A DNA stretch of 64,000 nucleotides from Styela clava (GCF_964204865.1 NC_135250.1:20141395-20205394), one strand, 5' to 3'. Shown: positions 1 to 11,835, counted from the first letter of the stretch. Numbers and translations are program-made. Notes: generated by a model from the sequence alone, not told the origin.

Positions 1-497
1 CTGAATATTTTTCCAAGCTGTGTAGGAATTGATAGTCTTATCAATTTTTTTTTTATTCCTTTTTCTTGTTTTCCTTCTGTTTACTGAGTAACTTATACTA
101 AGTTCTCACATTTTTCAATTTTATTCCATCGCTTTGACGGTCTGTGTGTGTGATTCATATTTATATTTTTGGTGTATTAATGCATGTGCACCACTTCTTT
201 TGACAATGCCTTTTATTTTAAATTATGTATGGTTTTCAATCTTAAGGTTTTGTTTACTATCCTGATTCTGTAGTCAGTTTATATTTGTATAATTTTATCA
301 ATTATTTTATCGTCTAGTATGCATAACATTGTTATCATCTCCTAGTGATATACTTGGTGGCTGAAATATTTCAGAAATTAGGGTTACTTTGGATCTTGTC
401 AGTTATCTTGCCAGACAAGACTCAACCTTAACATTTCGATAAAAACCCAAAAAATGTTACTCAATGCAATAAGAAGATTTCTAATTTATTCTTGCAG
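1..497. other. intron sequence upstream of malic enzyme exon
   Basis: No open coding segment is visible here. The stretch is AT-rich and ends in a pyrimidine-rich acceptor (TTCTTGCAG, ending at 497) directly before the malic enzyme exon, so it reads as the 3' part of an intron of that gene, whose earlier exons lie outside the window. Confidence 0.6.
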
Positions 498-1380
498 ACA
501 TTAGCGAATGAAATGACACCTGAAGAGGTATCGCAAGGTCGAGTTTACCCCAATCTGAAGAGAATTCAAGATGTCTCCATCAATATTGCAGTTAAGGTAG
601 GTTTACTGAATGAAACTTAAAATAATATAAGAATAAAGTGCCATCCAGCCCCGTGTATCTTGTACTGCAGATTAAGGTTTGAGTCTTATGTTTTCAACCT
701 TAAATGAGACATAGAAACGTGGGACTTGTCTGTGACCAAGAATTATTTAGGGTTCTTGATTAGGAATCAATTTCACCTGCTGACAGTTGAAATGTGAAAG
801 CTAGAGCTTCGCATAACTACATGATTTACATAAGCATAAATAAAGTTGAGAGTAAAATTCTAGAAAAGACTGAAAACAAATTGACAATAAATGTGTGCTT
901 TGTTGCATTGAATCCAGAACAATCAATATTAGAATCTACATCCATACTTCGGCATTTTTATTTTATTTTAAAGACTTTTTACTTAGTGAGCCATTAAATA
1001 GGTATTCATAAAAGTGGAAATATTCTTGAAATTTGGGGGAGAAATTTCAATCTTGAATGAAATATGCATATTGGTGAATGGAAAAATTAATGTTGAGACT
1101 AAAAGCCCCAGATCTCGGGGAATCTGAAAGCAGCGAAATTGTTTAATAAACGATTCTAAGTTTCAACTCAATTAACGTGATATTTTGGCAGATTGCCGAG
1201 TATGTATATGCCCACGGTATGGCAGGTCATCAACCAGAACCAGTGGATAAATATGATTTCATCAGATCACAAATGTACAGTACAGATTATGAATCTCTTC
1301 TACCTTCGAGATATGATTGGCCCGAAGATGTTATGAAACCACAAGGAAAAGGTTGCAAAGGAGGATTAAAGAAAGAATAA
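498..1380 (+). CDS. malic enzyme, C-terminal two exons (partial gene)
   Basis: Malic enzyme decarboxylates malate oxidatively to pyruvate with reduction of NAD(P)+. Two exons are visible. Exon 498-596 (99 nt, phase 0 at both ends) reads TLANEMTPEEVSQGRVYPNL and onward. Exon 1192-1380 begins IAEYVYAHGMAG and ends with TAA. Both have clean borders: TTGCAG/ACA, AAG/GTAGGT and TTGGCAG/ATT. Family hallmarks are the 'EE..GR.YP.L..I..VS..IAVK' segment, the 'P.D....R..MYS.DY' segment and the terminal 'Y.WPEDVMKPQ', which matches the usual C-terminus of animal malic enzymes. A Lys/Gly-rich tail (GKGCKGGLKKE) follows. The catalytic domain lies to the left, outside the window. AATAAAA overlaps the stop codon (1376-1382), and a further AAAATAAAA lies near 2102. 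Cytosolic or mitochondrial location and paralogue cannot be told from this end. Confidence 0.87.
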
Positions 1381-3901
1381 AATATTTCTGTGAAAAATTC
1401 AACATTTTTGTACAAACATTTTTTTCTTGTCTTCAGTGAAACGCTACATTTCACACTTTCATTCACAAATACTTTTGAGATACACTATTCAAGACTTAAG
1501 ATGAATTTTCTCATAAAATACCTATTGACTGACTTGTTAACGCTTTTTTAAGAATTCAATTTTGTTAAGTATGATTTGAGTCAATTCCAACTTTAAGTTG
1601 ATGAAGTCAAATCACCAGGTCAAAGGTCACGTAAATGCCATTATATGGAGTCATTGCAAAGAGATCTGCCCTATTATAACACAATTTGGTAACAAAAAAA
1701 AGTTTATTGTCTGATATGCGTATTAATATATTTAGCCTCGATTCATACTTAATGATAATTGTATTAGAGCTCATGTTTGCAAGACAAATAGTGATTTCTT
1801 ATATATGAGCTGTGGATTGTTTCGACAAACAGATTCCCATTGAAGCAACATTTTTGTTGCAAATAACCAGTATGCTAACGGTGTTTTAAGAGTTTATTAA
1901 TGTCATTCACGCTTTATACCTTGTAAATTGCCTTTCATAGTCATTTTCACCTTTTTCGTTCTGTAGTCTTTCCATGCAATCATTTTCTTACAAATTGCAG
2001 TTTCTTCATTTTTGCTTTTTTTGAACACTGTTTTCATGTGTTAAAGTTCCCTTTATTGAGTATATGACTTTATGAAGTCAACAATATATAGTCAAACTAT
2101 AAAAATAAAACTGTGATATATCAACAGACATAATTATATTACTATATTGTATTGCATACATGTGTCGTAATAAGATAAAGGTGTTGGGAATGGGAACAGG
2201 GCCGGGATTTTCGGAGAGAAAAAATTAAAGGGATGACTCCCGACGACTTCTTACATCTTTAGATACAGAAAATATGAAGTCGTTTGGTCCGGTAATATAT
2301 GGAAAAAGCGAAAACCAACAACAATTTGGCAAACTCTCGAGGATATGATATCCTATCCTAACTCTCTACTCAATAAACAGTTCTGGCTTTTCTGCTCTCC
2401 GGGAAATGTGATTTATTAGTTTATTTAACACTCTTTATTTATAACGTGAATTTTTATTTTGGTGATGAATTATCTACCGATTACGGTACATTTCCTGTCG
2501 GATTAACTATGTGCCATTAAGCGAACTCTAGTATTCGCTTATGCCCAATTCTCGCTCGTTTCGAACTTTGTTTGGGATTGCCGTATGGTGTGTAATTTTC
2601 GAACGCATCATCCATCAGATGTAGATAGTTCGAGGAAAAATTCGAACGCCGCTTGATCGATGTCATGAATTCCTATTCTTTTCGGTAAATTGTTCTAGTT
2701 TTGACATGACATAGAATGGGGCAGATGTTTGGTTACAATTCGGACTTTTATTTGTGTGCCGTCTTTTTTCCACGACTTTCTGGCAACTATATTTGCTGTG
2801 GCTTTTTGCACTATTCAACTACCGGGGTTAGGATTTTCATATATAGCTGCTCTCACGAGTATCATTTCTGTGAATTGTTTCACAAGGGCAGACTTTGAAT
2901 GGAATTTCGCGTTTATCCTGAAAGAGATAGCGATATGTAATCTTAGTCAGCATCGGTTTTCATTGTGCTTGCCTGGTCCGATGCACATTCAGTTAGCAAT
3001 CCATTTCAATGCGTGAGTTGAGCAGCTGGACCTCTGTCTTTACAGTACATACTCTGTTCTTCCACTTCATCCGTCTCATCCTTTTATTCCACTTTTGCTT
3101 GTAATTACTTTGTCGTATATATATATATACCACTTGTCTTAAGGGTATATGTTTCAAAAGTATTGCTACGGCTCACTCTTTGTTTTCGGAATTTTGATGA
3201 TTCAGGCAAGGGGTCGTTGAAATTATTGAAATAAAAATGATCGACATTAAACATCGCACTTGATTAGGTGATATATCCAGTGAAAATATTCAAAATTCTA
3301 TAAACCGTTCGAACTCATTAGCAACCGGTTCCCTCATTCCAGATTATGTTTTTTTGTCACTACATGATATACATACATTAGCTGCGATTAGCATAACACG
3401 TTTTACATAAATATAATACAAAACTTTCGAAATGCCAAATATAATGCTAGTTGTCAGTCAGCCGTGGTGCATGTTACTCATTTTTGAGGTCGACTGATGC
3501 CGAGAACAAGAACGGTTTCGCTGATTATATCAACATGCAATGAATCGGTTCGCGCAATCCTCACTCGGGTATGAAAATACGGGGTTGGGAGCTGCAACTC
3601 ACGAACTCTTAGCGTTAAGCATAAGCACAACTTTTCAATGTCGTCGTCAAATAATCAAGATGCGCCCTTTTTTATGAATTCTATCAGATAATGATACGAT
3701 CACCCCCACAGCACATGAGTATTGAACCTCGCAAGCAAACGTTTCTTTCCTATGCAATAAGAGTCATATGTACATTATATATATATATTAAAAGATAGTT
3801 ACATAAACAAATATATGTTCGGGCATAGTTCAAAACGATCAATGTCGCATAAAATTTTATATATCTGCCTACCAGCAAATAGTCTGATGTTTCAATAAGT
3901 A
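1381..3901. other. intergenic region, no convincing gene
   Basis: This is AT-rich sequence with short, unsupported open frames. It contains a TA microsatellite near 3117-3129. One stretch (about 2780-2910, + strand) translates to a hydrophobic segment vaguely like a monocarboxylate-transporter helix pair, but without supporting exons. No RNA gene was recognised. Confidence 0.5.
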
Positions 3902-4401
3902 CAGTGGCGTAGCATCCACCCCCGCAGTCGCGGGAGGGCCCTCGGCGCAAATGGGCCGAAGCGGTTAGAATTTAGAAATTTAAGCCGCAAACCAAAAGCT
4001 GCAGTGCAAAACAAGTAATGCACATCTTATAACGCTGATGTTAGTTCTGCGCAAATCGTTTTGTTACGTAACAATGCCAAGAAGTCGTCGATTTTCGGCG
4101 TCTTGTGGTTTGATCGCACCGGCAAAATTACGAAGGCTGTCAGAATGATGTCGAAAGTAAAACCTCTCAGTGGCGCACAGAAACGCAGAAAAAAGGCAGA
4201 AAAAGAAGAAAGTATGAAAAAAATTAAAGTAACTAAAATAAACGGCAAATTTTAGGTTACCATTGCCCTTTTATAGCGATATGTTATGCTTTTTGACGAA
4301 ATAAAAAAAAAGCATTGTTTTAGCTTATGTCCGAGAGTTTTTAGGGTCATTTCCACGAAATATTTTTGCGGGGGGCCCACGAGAGTCTTGCTACGCCACT
4401 G
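3902..4401. mobile_element. hAT-type non-autonomous element with transposase N-terminal remnant
   Basis: This 500-bp element is bounded by perfect 13-bp terminal inverted repeats (CAGTGGCGTAGCA / TGCTACGCCACTG). It is flanked by a perfect 8-bp target duplication AATAAGTA (3894-3901 and 4402-4409). An 8-bp duplication and CAGTGG-type ends are diagnostic of the hAT superfamily. Inside, a + strand open frame at 4061-4255 contains PLSGAQKRRKKAEKEE. This resembles the basic N-terminal start seen in many ZMYM1/TTF-type hAT transposases ('LSGAQKRK.K'). The catalytic domain is missing, so this is an internally deleted copy. Identical target duplications suggest fairly recent insertion. Confidence 0.85.
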
Positions 4402-4667
4402 AATAAGTACCATAGCTTTAGTGACGTATCTCCCGTGGTAAAGTTTAAAAATGCGCCACTGGCAATAACAGTTGTTGAATTAAGAAACTTGTAAGTTATC
4501 ATTTCAGTAAAAATACGAGTTGCTATTATTTCAATTTGAAATTATTTATTGGAACATTTCAGTATTAAAACTCATCTTCGTTTTTGTACCCCAATCCTAA
4601 CGATGCCCATGGCACGAGTCATGTCTGCCATACCCTAGATAAGCCTACGCCTCTGCATAGCTTATAT

Positions 4668-5353
4668 CAGGGGCTCCAACACGCGTCCCGCGGGCCGCAT
4701 GCGGCTCGCCAGGCATTTTTTTGCGGCCCGCGTCATGGTTGGGATTTTTCCACAAAAAACTAAAATAGTATGATGTCAACTATTAGTAAGTTTTATCGTG
4801 TCATTTAACATCAAGAGTCCGGTCCGACAAATTGTAAAAAGGGAGACAAAAATTCTCCCCTGTTATTCCACTTAACCACGTTCATGTTTTATTCTATTGT
4901 TATAATTCGAATATAAATACAATAATTTCATTTCGCATGTTCATTGTGACGAAATAAACGAGTTTCGGTCAGTCCATTGTGCCTGGAGAAAAGTTTACGA
5001 AGCTAATTGCACATTCATGTTGCATACCTGCGATGGCAGTTCTTATATTTGCGAGCAGTTTTTTCAACTATTAAAGTTAGCAAGTCAGCCCTCCGCACAC
5101 GACTAACGGATGAGCATTTGCATGCTGTCTTAAGACTAGCGAACCGACGCAAAATAAGGCCAAACATCGAAACCAAATATCCAGCACGAGTAAATGAATA
5201 TGTTTTATGTCTCGTTTGCTGTAAGATCCAAGTGGAATTTCAACACAATACATTCAGATACCCATTTTTGTACCTAATTTCTCGGTTTGCGGCCCGCGTG
5301 TTCAATTAATTTCAAAAAGTGGCCCGCGACATGTTTTGAGTTAGAGACCCCTG
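4668..5353. mobile_element. hAT-type element with transposase C-terminal (hATC) remnant
   Basis: This 686-bp element starts CAGGGGCTCCAAC and ends GAGACCCCTG, with a GCGGGCC-rich subterminal motif at both ends (near 4690 and near 5290-5330). The flanking 8-mers GCTTATAT (4660-4667) and GCTAATAT (5354-5361) are a target duplication with one mismatch. A + strand frame around 5050-5180 encodes CEQFFSTIKVSKSALRTRLT followed by DEHLHAVLRLA. This is the classic dimerisation motif at the C-terminus of hAT transposases ('CE..FS..K..KS..R.RLTDEHL...LRLA'). The rest of the transposase is gone. Its ends differ from those of the neighbour at 3902-4401, so it is a separate family. Confidence 0.85.
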
Positions 5354-5529
5354 GCTAATATTATGCAATTCACTAGTCCTATATTTCTGTCAGACAGGCA
5401 GTTTACACCTATTTATATTGTTGTTAAATTCGATTTCCTAAAACGGAGACGCAATTATTGTTGGGTGAGTCTTGAAATATTTTACTGACAAAATGCTTCT
5501 GATGTCAGTTTCTGCTTTTTGTCAATTTG

Positions 5530-7911
5530 TTATGAAAACCTCTGCAAAGTATCAGCAAGAGATTTTTCCGACAGCTCGACATCGTCAGTTTTTTCCTTCT
5601 CTGTGTCGTAATCGAGCGCCATTTTCTTCGCGTCAATTGCTTTCAGGTAGTGAGTCTGAGCTTCCACGAACTTTCCCATGTTATTATTGCCGATCCCAAT
5701 GTTATGTAGAAGCATGCCATACACTCTGTATTTGGTAGCATTGGATCCAAAATGACGCTCAAACTCTTCAGCGCCCCCTTTTCGCACACGGACGCTTTTT
5801 CCATTGTCTTTCGCAAGTCCGTAGTTAAATCCGATTTTATTGACACAAAAAGCAATAAGCAACGCTTTTTTCTCGGAATATACGTTTTGCAGCGAACGTA
5901 AAGATTCTAGCATTTCATTCATATACTCGATTCCATAGTCTATAGCTATGGCTAAAAGGCGATCTCCCGCCGCAATCATCCCGCCAACGATATTGTGAGT
6001 TTTATTGATGCACTTGTTAACCCCATCCAGCGCGTCATTACCTGACTGTGAGTTTGTAATGAACATTGTTCCTGCTATGCGCAAGAGTACTAGCGCCCGA
6101 ATAAAGCAGGATATTTCCGTTAATTCGTCAGCTAAACATAAGACATCACTAACATCAGGACATGGTGGAGTTAATAAAATATTTCTGACGTCTTCTATGG
6201 CTTTATTCGCCTTGTTTTCTCTTCCTAGTTGCAGGTAACATTCCACAAATAATAAGCTGGTATCAAGGCCTGCTGTTATCTTCATTGAGACAATCTCTTC
6301 CAATGGTTTTGCGGCTTCAGCAAATTTGAATTGACTGAGGAGCGTGTAAGCTTGTGCTGTTCAATTCGAAGAAGAATGTTTTAGATTTTTCCTAAAATGA
6401 ATAGGAATCCCAATGCACAGTCAGACGTTTTGTGTGATGCTGGAAGTGATTTTATTTGACAAAAATCATAGAAATTACCTCGTAAGAGAGCCAATCTTTT
6501 AACTTTAATATCATTTGTGTCATTCAGATTTAATTGACTCGACACATTGCACGCACTTCCGTCTTTAGAATTTACAGGCGCTAAAAGGTGACAATGGAAA
6601 TAGTTTACATTAATTTTTATTTATACATGGTGCTTATCTATATTAACCGCCTTCACAGCAAAATATGTATTCAACAAAAATCATGGCCAAAATATAAATT
6701 CTCTGAAAAATATTTGACTCTTCCGGAGGATAATGAACCAGAAGATCATATTTAGCGCTACATCAAATAGTTTATTTTCAGGAAAAAATGCGCTTAAAAT
6801 TAAGCATTTGGGATAAAAATATTGTATTGCTATAGTAGAATCACGGTTTGCATTATTCAAGTATTAGATATATATATTGTCTTTTATGTTTGTGACTTTT
6901 GCATTCTACCTACACCGCAATGATAAATATTGATAATATACGCTATAGTTCGATATATATACTATAAATTGGAACTCGATGTATGTTTTACATTCCTTAT
7001 GATTTCTTATTATTGCTAGCATCGAAACACCCTATCTATTTATAGTAAATAAGTCTTGGACGCCCAGTCGCTAATAAACACTAAAAATAAGTATTCAACT
7101 TGCTCGCCCAACAGTGGCATGAAGCCCAACTCAATTCTTATACTCACCGGGTGTCCCAGGGTTCAATGATTTATTTCTGAAATAGGCAATATATTCAGTG
7201 AATCTACATTAAACCTAATCAGTCAGGCCAATTGATTATCATCGCCTTTTTCATAACGACATATGAAAAAACAGTAGATTATATCCTTTTCACAACTAAC
7301 CAATAATGTAATGTACACGGGTAATTCCGTTAAGTATTTTCCATTTTAACAGTTACTGAAATATAACTAATTTGGGACTGATGTTATCCATGCGTCGCAA
7401 TGCAAATAGCTGGTAAAATAATGTCTACGAATTACAAAGCAGCCCAATAACCATGCCTCTTCCGAAAATGCCATTCAAATGGAGATTGGGAATAAATATC
7501 GGCCTTCCCAAGCTAAATAGCGAGCGAAAAAAACACTGAAACTTACTGGAAATTCATTCCAAACAGCTGATCGTTGATTTTTGCAATTTGATGCTGTTTT
7601 TCTTTGCCTGCCATGGTTATATTATCCGATAAGATGGTAACTGTCGACAAAACAGTCTTATCCAACTGCCGTACCTGTTCTACCGTGTGGATTGTTCACC
7701 AAGTTAAACCTAATTCTCCAAAGTCACCGAGGCGCAACGCAGCGGTGTATAAATATTGCTCAATGTTTTGTGACATTGGAAACATGAAACGTTCCAGTCG
7801 GTACATAACTTCTGACCTGTAGGAACACGCTGTCGCAAAACTGTATTTCAGATGGGTACCGGTATCTATACTTGCAATAAAGGATGTTACATTTGTTGAC
7901 AATATTCCCAT
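5530..7911 (-). CDS. TPR-like repeat protein, multi-exon (model incomplete)
   Basis: Minus-strand exons: 7911-7710 (starts MGILSTNVTSF), 7607-7547 (KEKQHQIAKINDQLFGMNF), 6580-6479 (NVSSQLNLNDTNDIKVKRLA) and 6356-5530 (AQAYTLLSQFKFAEAAKPLE to LQRFS, TAA). All borders are GT/AG and the joins 7710/7607 and 6479/6356 are phase-consistent. Exon 7607-7547 leaves two bases while exon 6580 needs one, so at least one exon in 6581-7546 is missing from this model. The long last exon is helical throughout. Near its end, GIGNNNMGKFVEAQTHYLKA fits a tetratricopeptide repeat, and the start (YTLLSQFKFAEAAKPLEEI) fits another. TPR arrays bind protein partners; the specific role is unknown. The 5' exons were copied, in broken form, into the tandem units further right. 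An alternative start is the ATG of MAGKEKQ at 7614. Confidence 0.6.
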
Positions 7912-8057
7912 ATTACGGTTATTGCAAAACATATTGTTTGTTGTTACTTACGGATAATCGACAAATGCTCAACTAGAAATACAAAAAATTGTTTGAAATC
8001 AGAATATATCTCGAGTCTTCTATTAGATTCCATCTACTTTTTTGATACAGTTTACTT

Positions 8058-8244
8058 TTATTTCGTAGTCTCGGAGGTTGGCGCATCGTGATAGGCGTTA
8101 CGAACTTCTCGCACCTGACTACCATGCGTGGGTTCTCCGGTTTTAGTTAATTGTGTGCGAGAGGATTGCTGGACTCCTTCCCCACCGTCGTAAGGTTGGT
8201 TTACGTAACCGCTGACGGCTTCCTTCGCCACTAAGTACATGTAT
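8058..8244 (-). CDS. terminal exon of an unidentified minus-strand gene
   Basis: On the minus strand an acceptor (TTGTTTCAG, ending at 8245) precedes an open segment starting YMYLVAKEAVSGYV and ending TSETTK followed by TAA; AATAAA overlaps the stop. I do not recognise the product. Support for coding comes from the related copies at 23786-23615, 33366-33195 and 42143-41972. These keep the same frame and acceptor and end at a stop at the equivalent place despite many substitutions. It needs two bases from a preceding exon, which I could not identify in 8250-9000. It may equally be a relic carried along with the amplified segment. Confidence 0.35.
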
Positions 8245-8679
8245 CTGAAACAAGTAACTGGTTAACTATTCCAATACCCGACATGAATTGAAAATCGGAC
8301 GGGAGGTCGTAGTAATCCATATGATTGAGGCGCCTCGCCGACTTTCTCATCCGACGTGATAAACATGAAAATCCTTTTATTAAAATCTAATATCATACAG
8401 CGCATGCCGCATTAAACCACTTTGTCTATCTATAGTAATATAGAATCCTCGATAGCATCGTGGGTCACGACCGCTATCTGATGACTTAGTTCAAAATTCG
8501 AGTACAAATAAACGAACCGACCAACATGCATGCATGGCGAAGCAACACAATTCTCAAGCTTGAAACAAAATGTGAGGTCTGGTAAAAATTATTTTGAAAA
8601 TTAAGCAACCGGCAAACAATTTTTTTTGATTGAATCCGATTTTAAATTTTATTTATTTTCCTAATCGTTCCATTTTAAT

Positions 8680-9274
8680 TATTTAAAATCTCGGGTTATT
8701 CAGTTTATCTGAATGTCACGATTTCGTTTGATTGACAGAATTCGTTGACTGTATATTATGCACTTGCACAGTTTGTTCAGCAACATTCCACTGGCAAAGT
8801 TACATAGATATTGTTATCAAGTGTTAGAATAGGGGCATCTGAACCGTAAAATCAGTATTTTAGAACATCAATAAACAACTGAAAGAGAAGAGTAAACATT
8901 ACAAGCCGGAATATCAACTTCGCGAGATCGCCACGCGTCAATTTGAAGTGCGCTATGTGAGACAGACGGCGCTTACTCGATTCTAAAATCATATTTGAAG
9001 TAAGTTTGGCACACCACTTTGTTTACTCAGTGAGATGGGTTAGATCGAGTACTTGAACTTGATCACTTTTCCTATTCACATTAGACACTTATTATACTTA
9101 AAATTGCATGTGATGATCCACTTGAAAATATTTACATCACTTGACAGTCAATACGTGGTTTTTTGAAATTCTATATAGCAAGTTTGCGTGAGCTTGAGAT
9201 CCCATACAGCTTTCATTGACGATATAAATCTATTTTCTCTCCAGCAGGATCGAAGCTAAAATTGTAACGTCAAC
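8680..9274 (+). promoter_or_regulatory. conserved promoter region of Pro-Cys gene copy 1
   Basis: Roughly 600 bp upstream of the start codon are strongly conserved in all five units, including GGTTATTCAGTTTATCTGAA (palindromic core TTCAGTTTATCTGAA near 8698), a TGCACTTGCACAGTTTGTTC element and a TATA box TATATA at 9172-9177, 98 bp before the ATG. Transcription probably starts near 9200-9210, giving a short leader. Confidence 0.6.
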
Positions 9275-10953
9275 ATGCGTTGTTTGATCCTCCTTGCTAT
9301 TTTGAGTACGGCCACGGCCTTGCCACTGAATTTTGGAACTTTCTGTAAGTTTGCTTTATAATTATTGTAATATAGATTATTGTTTAACGCCAAAATACTT
9401 ATTTCTTTCAATCTAGTGGGATGTGGCGACACAGGTACCTCGATATCCGCATCAGCTGTCGCAAAAACTTCGTTTGGTCCATGCGCTGATTTGCAGAAGC
9501 CTGATATTGTCATTGACGATCCATGTGTTGAAGTGAAGAAACCGTACGTGGGGGTTCAATCTCCATGTACCTTTAGACGACCTTGTTTCAGACGAAGCTC
9601 TCCGTGCCGATGTGTTTCCTCGCCGTGCATTACCAGAACAATCACACGTACACCGTGCGTAAGAAGAACCACACCGCCGTGCGTGAGAAGAACCATAACA
9701 CCACCGTGCGTGAGAAGAACCATATCGCCATGCAGGACGATCATGCCACAACCGTGTAGAACTATTACAAGAACGCCATGTGGTTAGTAAACGTTTTCAA
9801 TATATATTTTAGTATTCATACTCATTCCTAATTTACTAAACAAATCTCTTTTTATTATATTTTCAGTGAGACGCTCCTTCAGGTAAGCCAATAAAGTAAC
9901 AACAAAACAATTTTAGTTTCATTCTAGCTATGTTTATATTTTTGATTTCTTACAATATTAATTGCGGAATGAATGTTCAGAACAGGCGAAGTAAAAAAAA
10001 AATAATAAAATTTATACTCAGTTATCCCTGCATCCAAAGAAGACCATGTGTCACGAGAAGAGTCATTAACCCATGCGTCACCATCAAGCAACCGTGCGTA
10101 CCAAAGATAGTTGAAGATCCATGCATCACCGTCGAGCAACCATGCGTACCAACAAAAATTGAAGCGCCATGCTTACCAGTTAGAACCATCGATCCGTGCG
10201 GTATAGTATATTTTTATTTGATTAAAAGATAAGGTTAAATTTGTTATGAATGCATGGTTTGACGTTGATTTATGATGTCTTCAACAATATGGTGTAACTT
10301 TGCACAGTTCATGTATACATTATTTCAACTTGGGCAGGAATTATCTAATCTATCTTTTATTGGACACGTAGTGGACATAACGATCGTTTCAATATTATGT
10401 TGTTGTTGTTGTTCTTTGACACGTTTTTAAAAAGTCGCTTTTCTCTTCGAATACTGGACCAATTGCTTTGAAATTTTCAGTGGTTGAAGATTAATTTTTT
10501 CGCTAGAAGGCTATTACTTCTATTTATTTCAAAATTTTGCGTGAATTCTATGAAATTTGATATTTCGTCTAAAATTTTGCTGTATTATTTTTTATTCATG
10601 GGAACACGGATTTTAGTCAGTGCCATGACTGGCTGTACGTTTTGATTCTGCAAAATTCTTGCTACTGGAAATTCAGAACTTTTTTGAGGGTACCGGTAGC
10701 GTCAAAGGTACCGGTAAGGACTGATTCGCTCTGGTCTGACGTGTCCATATATTTGTGCGTAGCTCTCTTGTTATTTCTATCTTTTTATTTGTGATAAAAT
10801 AAAATAATTACACAAAAATATTTTTGTTCAATAGTTGGTTTCAGTGCGACCGCTTGTGCAAGTGCTTCGGCCTCAACATCAAGCACCTTTGAAACTGACT
10901 GCATCGGAGGAGTAAGCGCTTCTGCAAGCGCTTCTACTTCAAATGATGTATAG
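9275..10953 (+). CDS. Pro-Cys repeat secreted protein, copy 1 (short form)
   Basis: Exons: 9275-9344, 9417-9782, 9867-9882, 10022-10200 and 10835-10953 (TAG). The total is 750 nt, 249 aa. All splice sites are GT/AG and all phases agree. Exon 1 encodes a signal peptide (MRCLILLAILSTATALPL), so the protein is predicted to be secreted. Exon 2 encodes CGDTGTSISASAVAKTSFGP and then Arg-rich Pro-Cys motifs (TPCVRRT, PPCVRRTI). Exon 3 is a 16-nt microexon. Exon 4 encodes PCVPKIVEDPCITVEQ once, where the other copies have 8-9 repeats. Exon 5 is Ala/Ser-rich (TACASASASTSSTF). Nearly every Cys follows a Pro, with a spacing of about 8 residues. I do not recognise a family. The composition suggests a disulfide-crosslinked extracellular structural protein; that is inference. 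Intron 4 holds an interspersed repeat (10361-10772) absent from the other copies. Confidence 0.75.
10361..10772. repeat. interspersed repeat (AATTGCTTTGAAATTTTCAG family) in intron 4 of copy 1
   Basis: This is a member of the commonest short repeat in the window. It starts TTGGACACGTAGTGGACATAA, has the core TGGACCAATTGCTTTGAAAT, and ends ATTTGTGCGTAGCTCTCTTG. The same intron in copies 2-5 lacks it, so the edges can be read by comparison. The ends do not form an obvious terminal inverted repeat. Confidence 0.7.
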
Positions 10954-11467
10954 TTTGAGGTAGAATAAATTTTTTTAGAAAAAACTTGAATATCAAATTG
11001 TCATACAACAACCGCACCTAACTGTTACCGCCCCAACTGTTACACTTAAACTATAAAAAGATTTCACATTATCACATTAATGATGTAATCATACGAGATC
11101 CGATAAAATAAAAAGACAATGAAGGTTACAAAACTCCATTTCTCGATTCCAATAATGTTTATCAATAATTTACCAAAGCAAACTTTACAAAAAAAATCAT
11201 CATTCCTATAGGCTTGAATTCCACAACTTGGTTCGCAGGGTATTTTATTGTCACGAATAAAACAAAACAGTATGCCAAGCACCACTATGTCTGTACTAAC
11301 CACAATGTATATATGTTTATATAACACTCAATATAAACAAATTTTATGAATTCCAGTAATGGTAAAATCAGACCATTAAAAATACCAAACGACAAATTTG
11401 TTTTATTATTTCACGATTTTTTTCAATTTTAGATAGAATTCAATCATAACGATTTATTGTCTTTCAG

Positions 11468-11835
11468 GGTTCAATGAAACGCTGTGTCAACCTCGGGATA
11501 GATAGATGGTGTAAGTAACTAAATCTCAGTGTTTTTGATGCAAGACCCAGGTAGAATTCGAGTTTTAAATTTCACCCCATGAGTGGAAAAAAAAAACTTT
11601 TCTGACAATAGATGAGTATAGAAATAGTTGGCCAGATAAAATTTCTTGAAACGTTCAAATATGATGGTGGTCATGATTCTGGAGACGCCAAATATACAAC
11701 ATCATATTGGTCTTAAGAAAGTTGCCGTTTTATGCACTCGTTAATTAAAAATCTTTTGTTAATTTTTGATTTTTTCTGTTTCTAGGTGGTTCTAGGATAG
11801 ATTCTGTTGAATCCCAGGGAGACAGCTGGAGTTAA
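11468..11835 (+). other. downstream exons 6 and 7 of copy 1 (3' UTR or alternative C-terminus)
   Basis: Exon 6 (11468-11510; TTTCAG before, GTAAGT after) and exon 7 (from 11786, after TTTCTAG) join into one frame, GSMKRCVNLGIDRWC then GSRIDSVESQGDSWS and a stop at 11833-11835. The main frame has already stopped in exon 5 (10951), just before its donor GAG/GTAGAA at 10959/10960. These exons are therefore 3' UTR unless exon 5 is read in another frame. All five units keep both exons and their splice sites. Confidence 0.55.
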
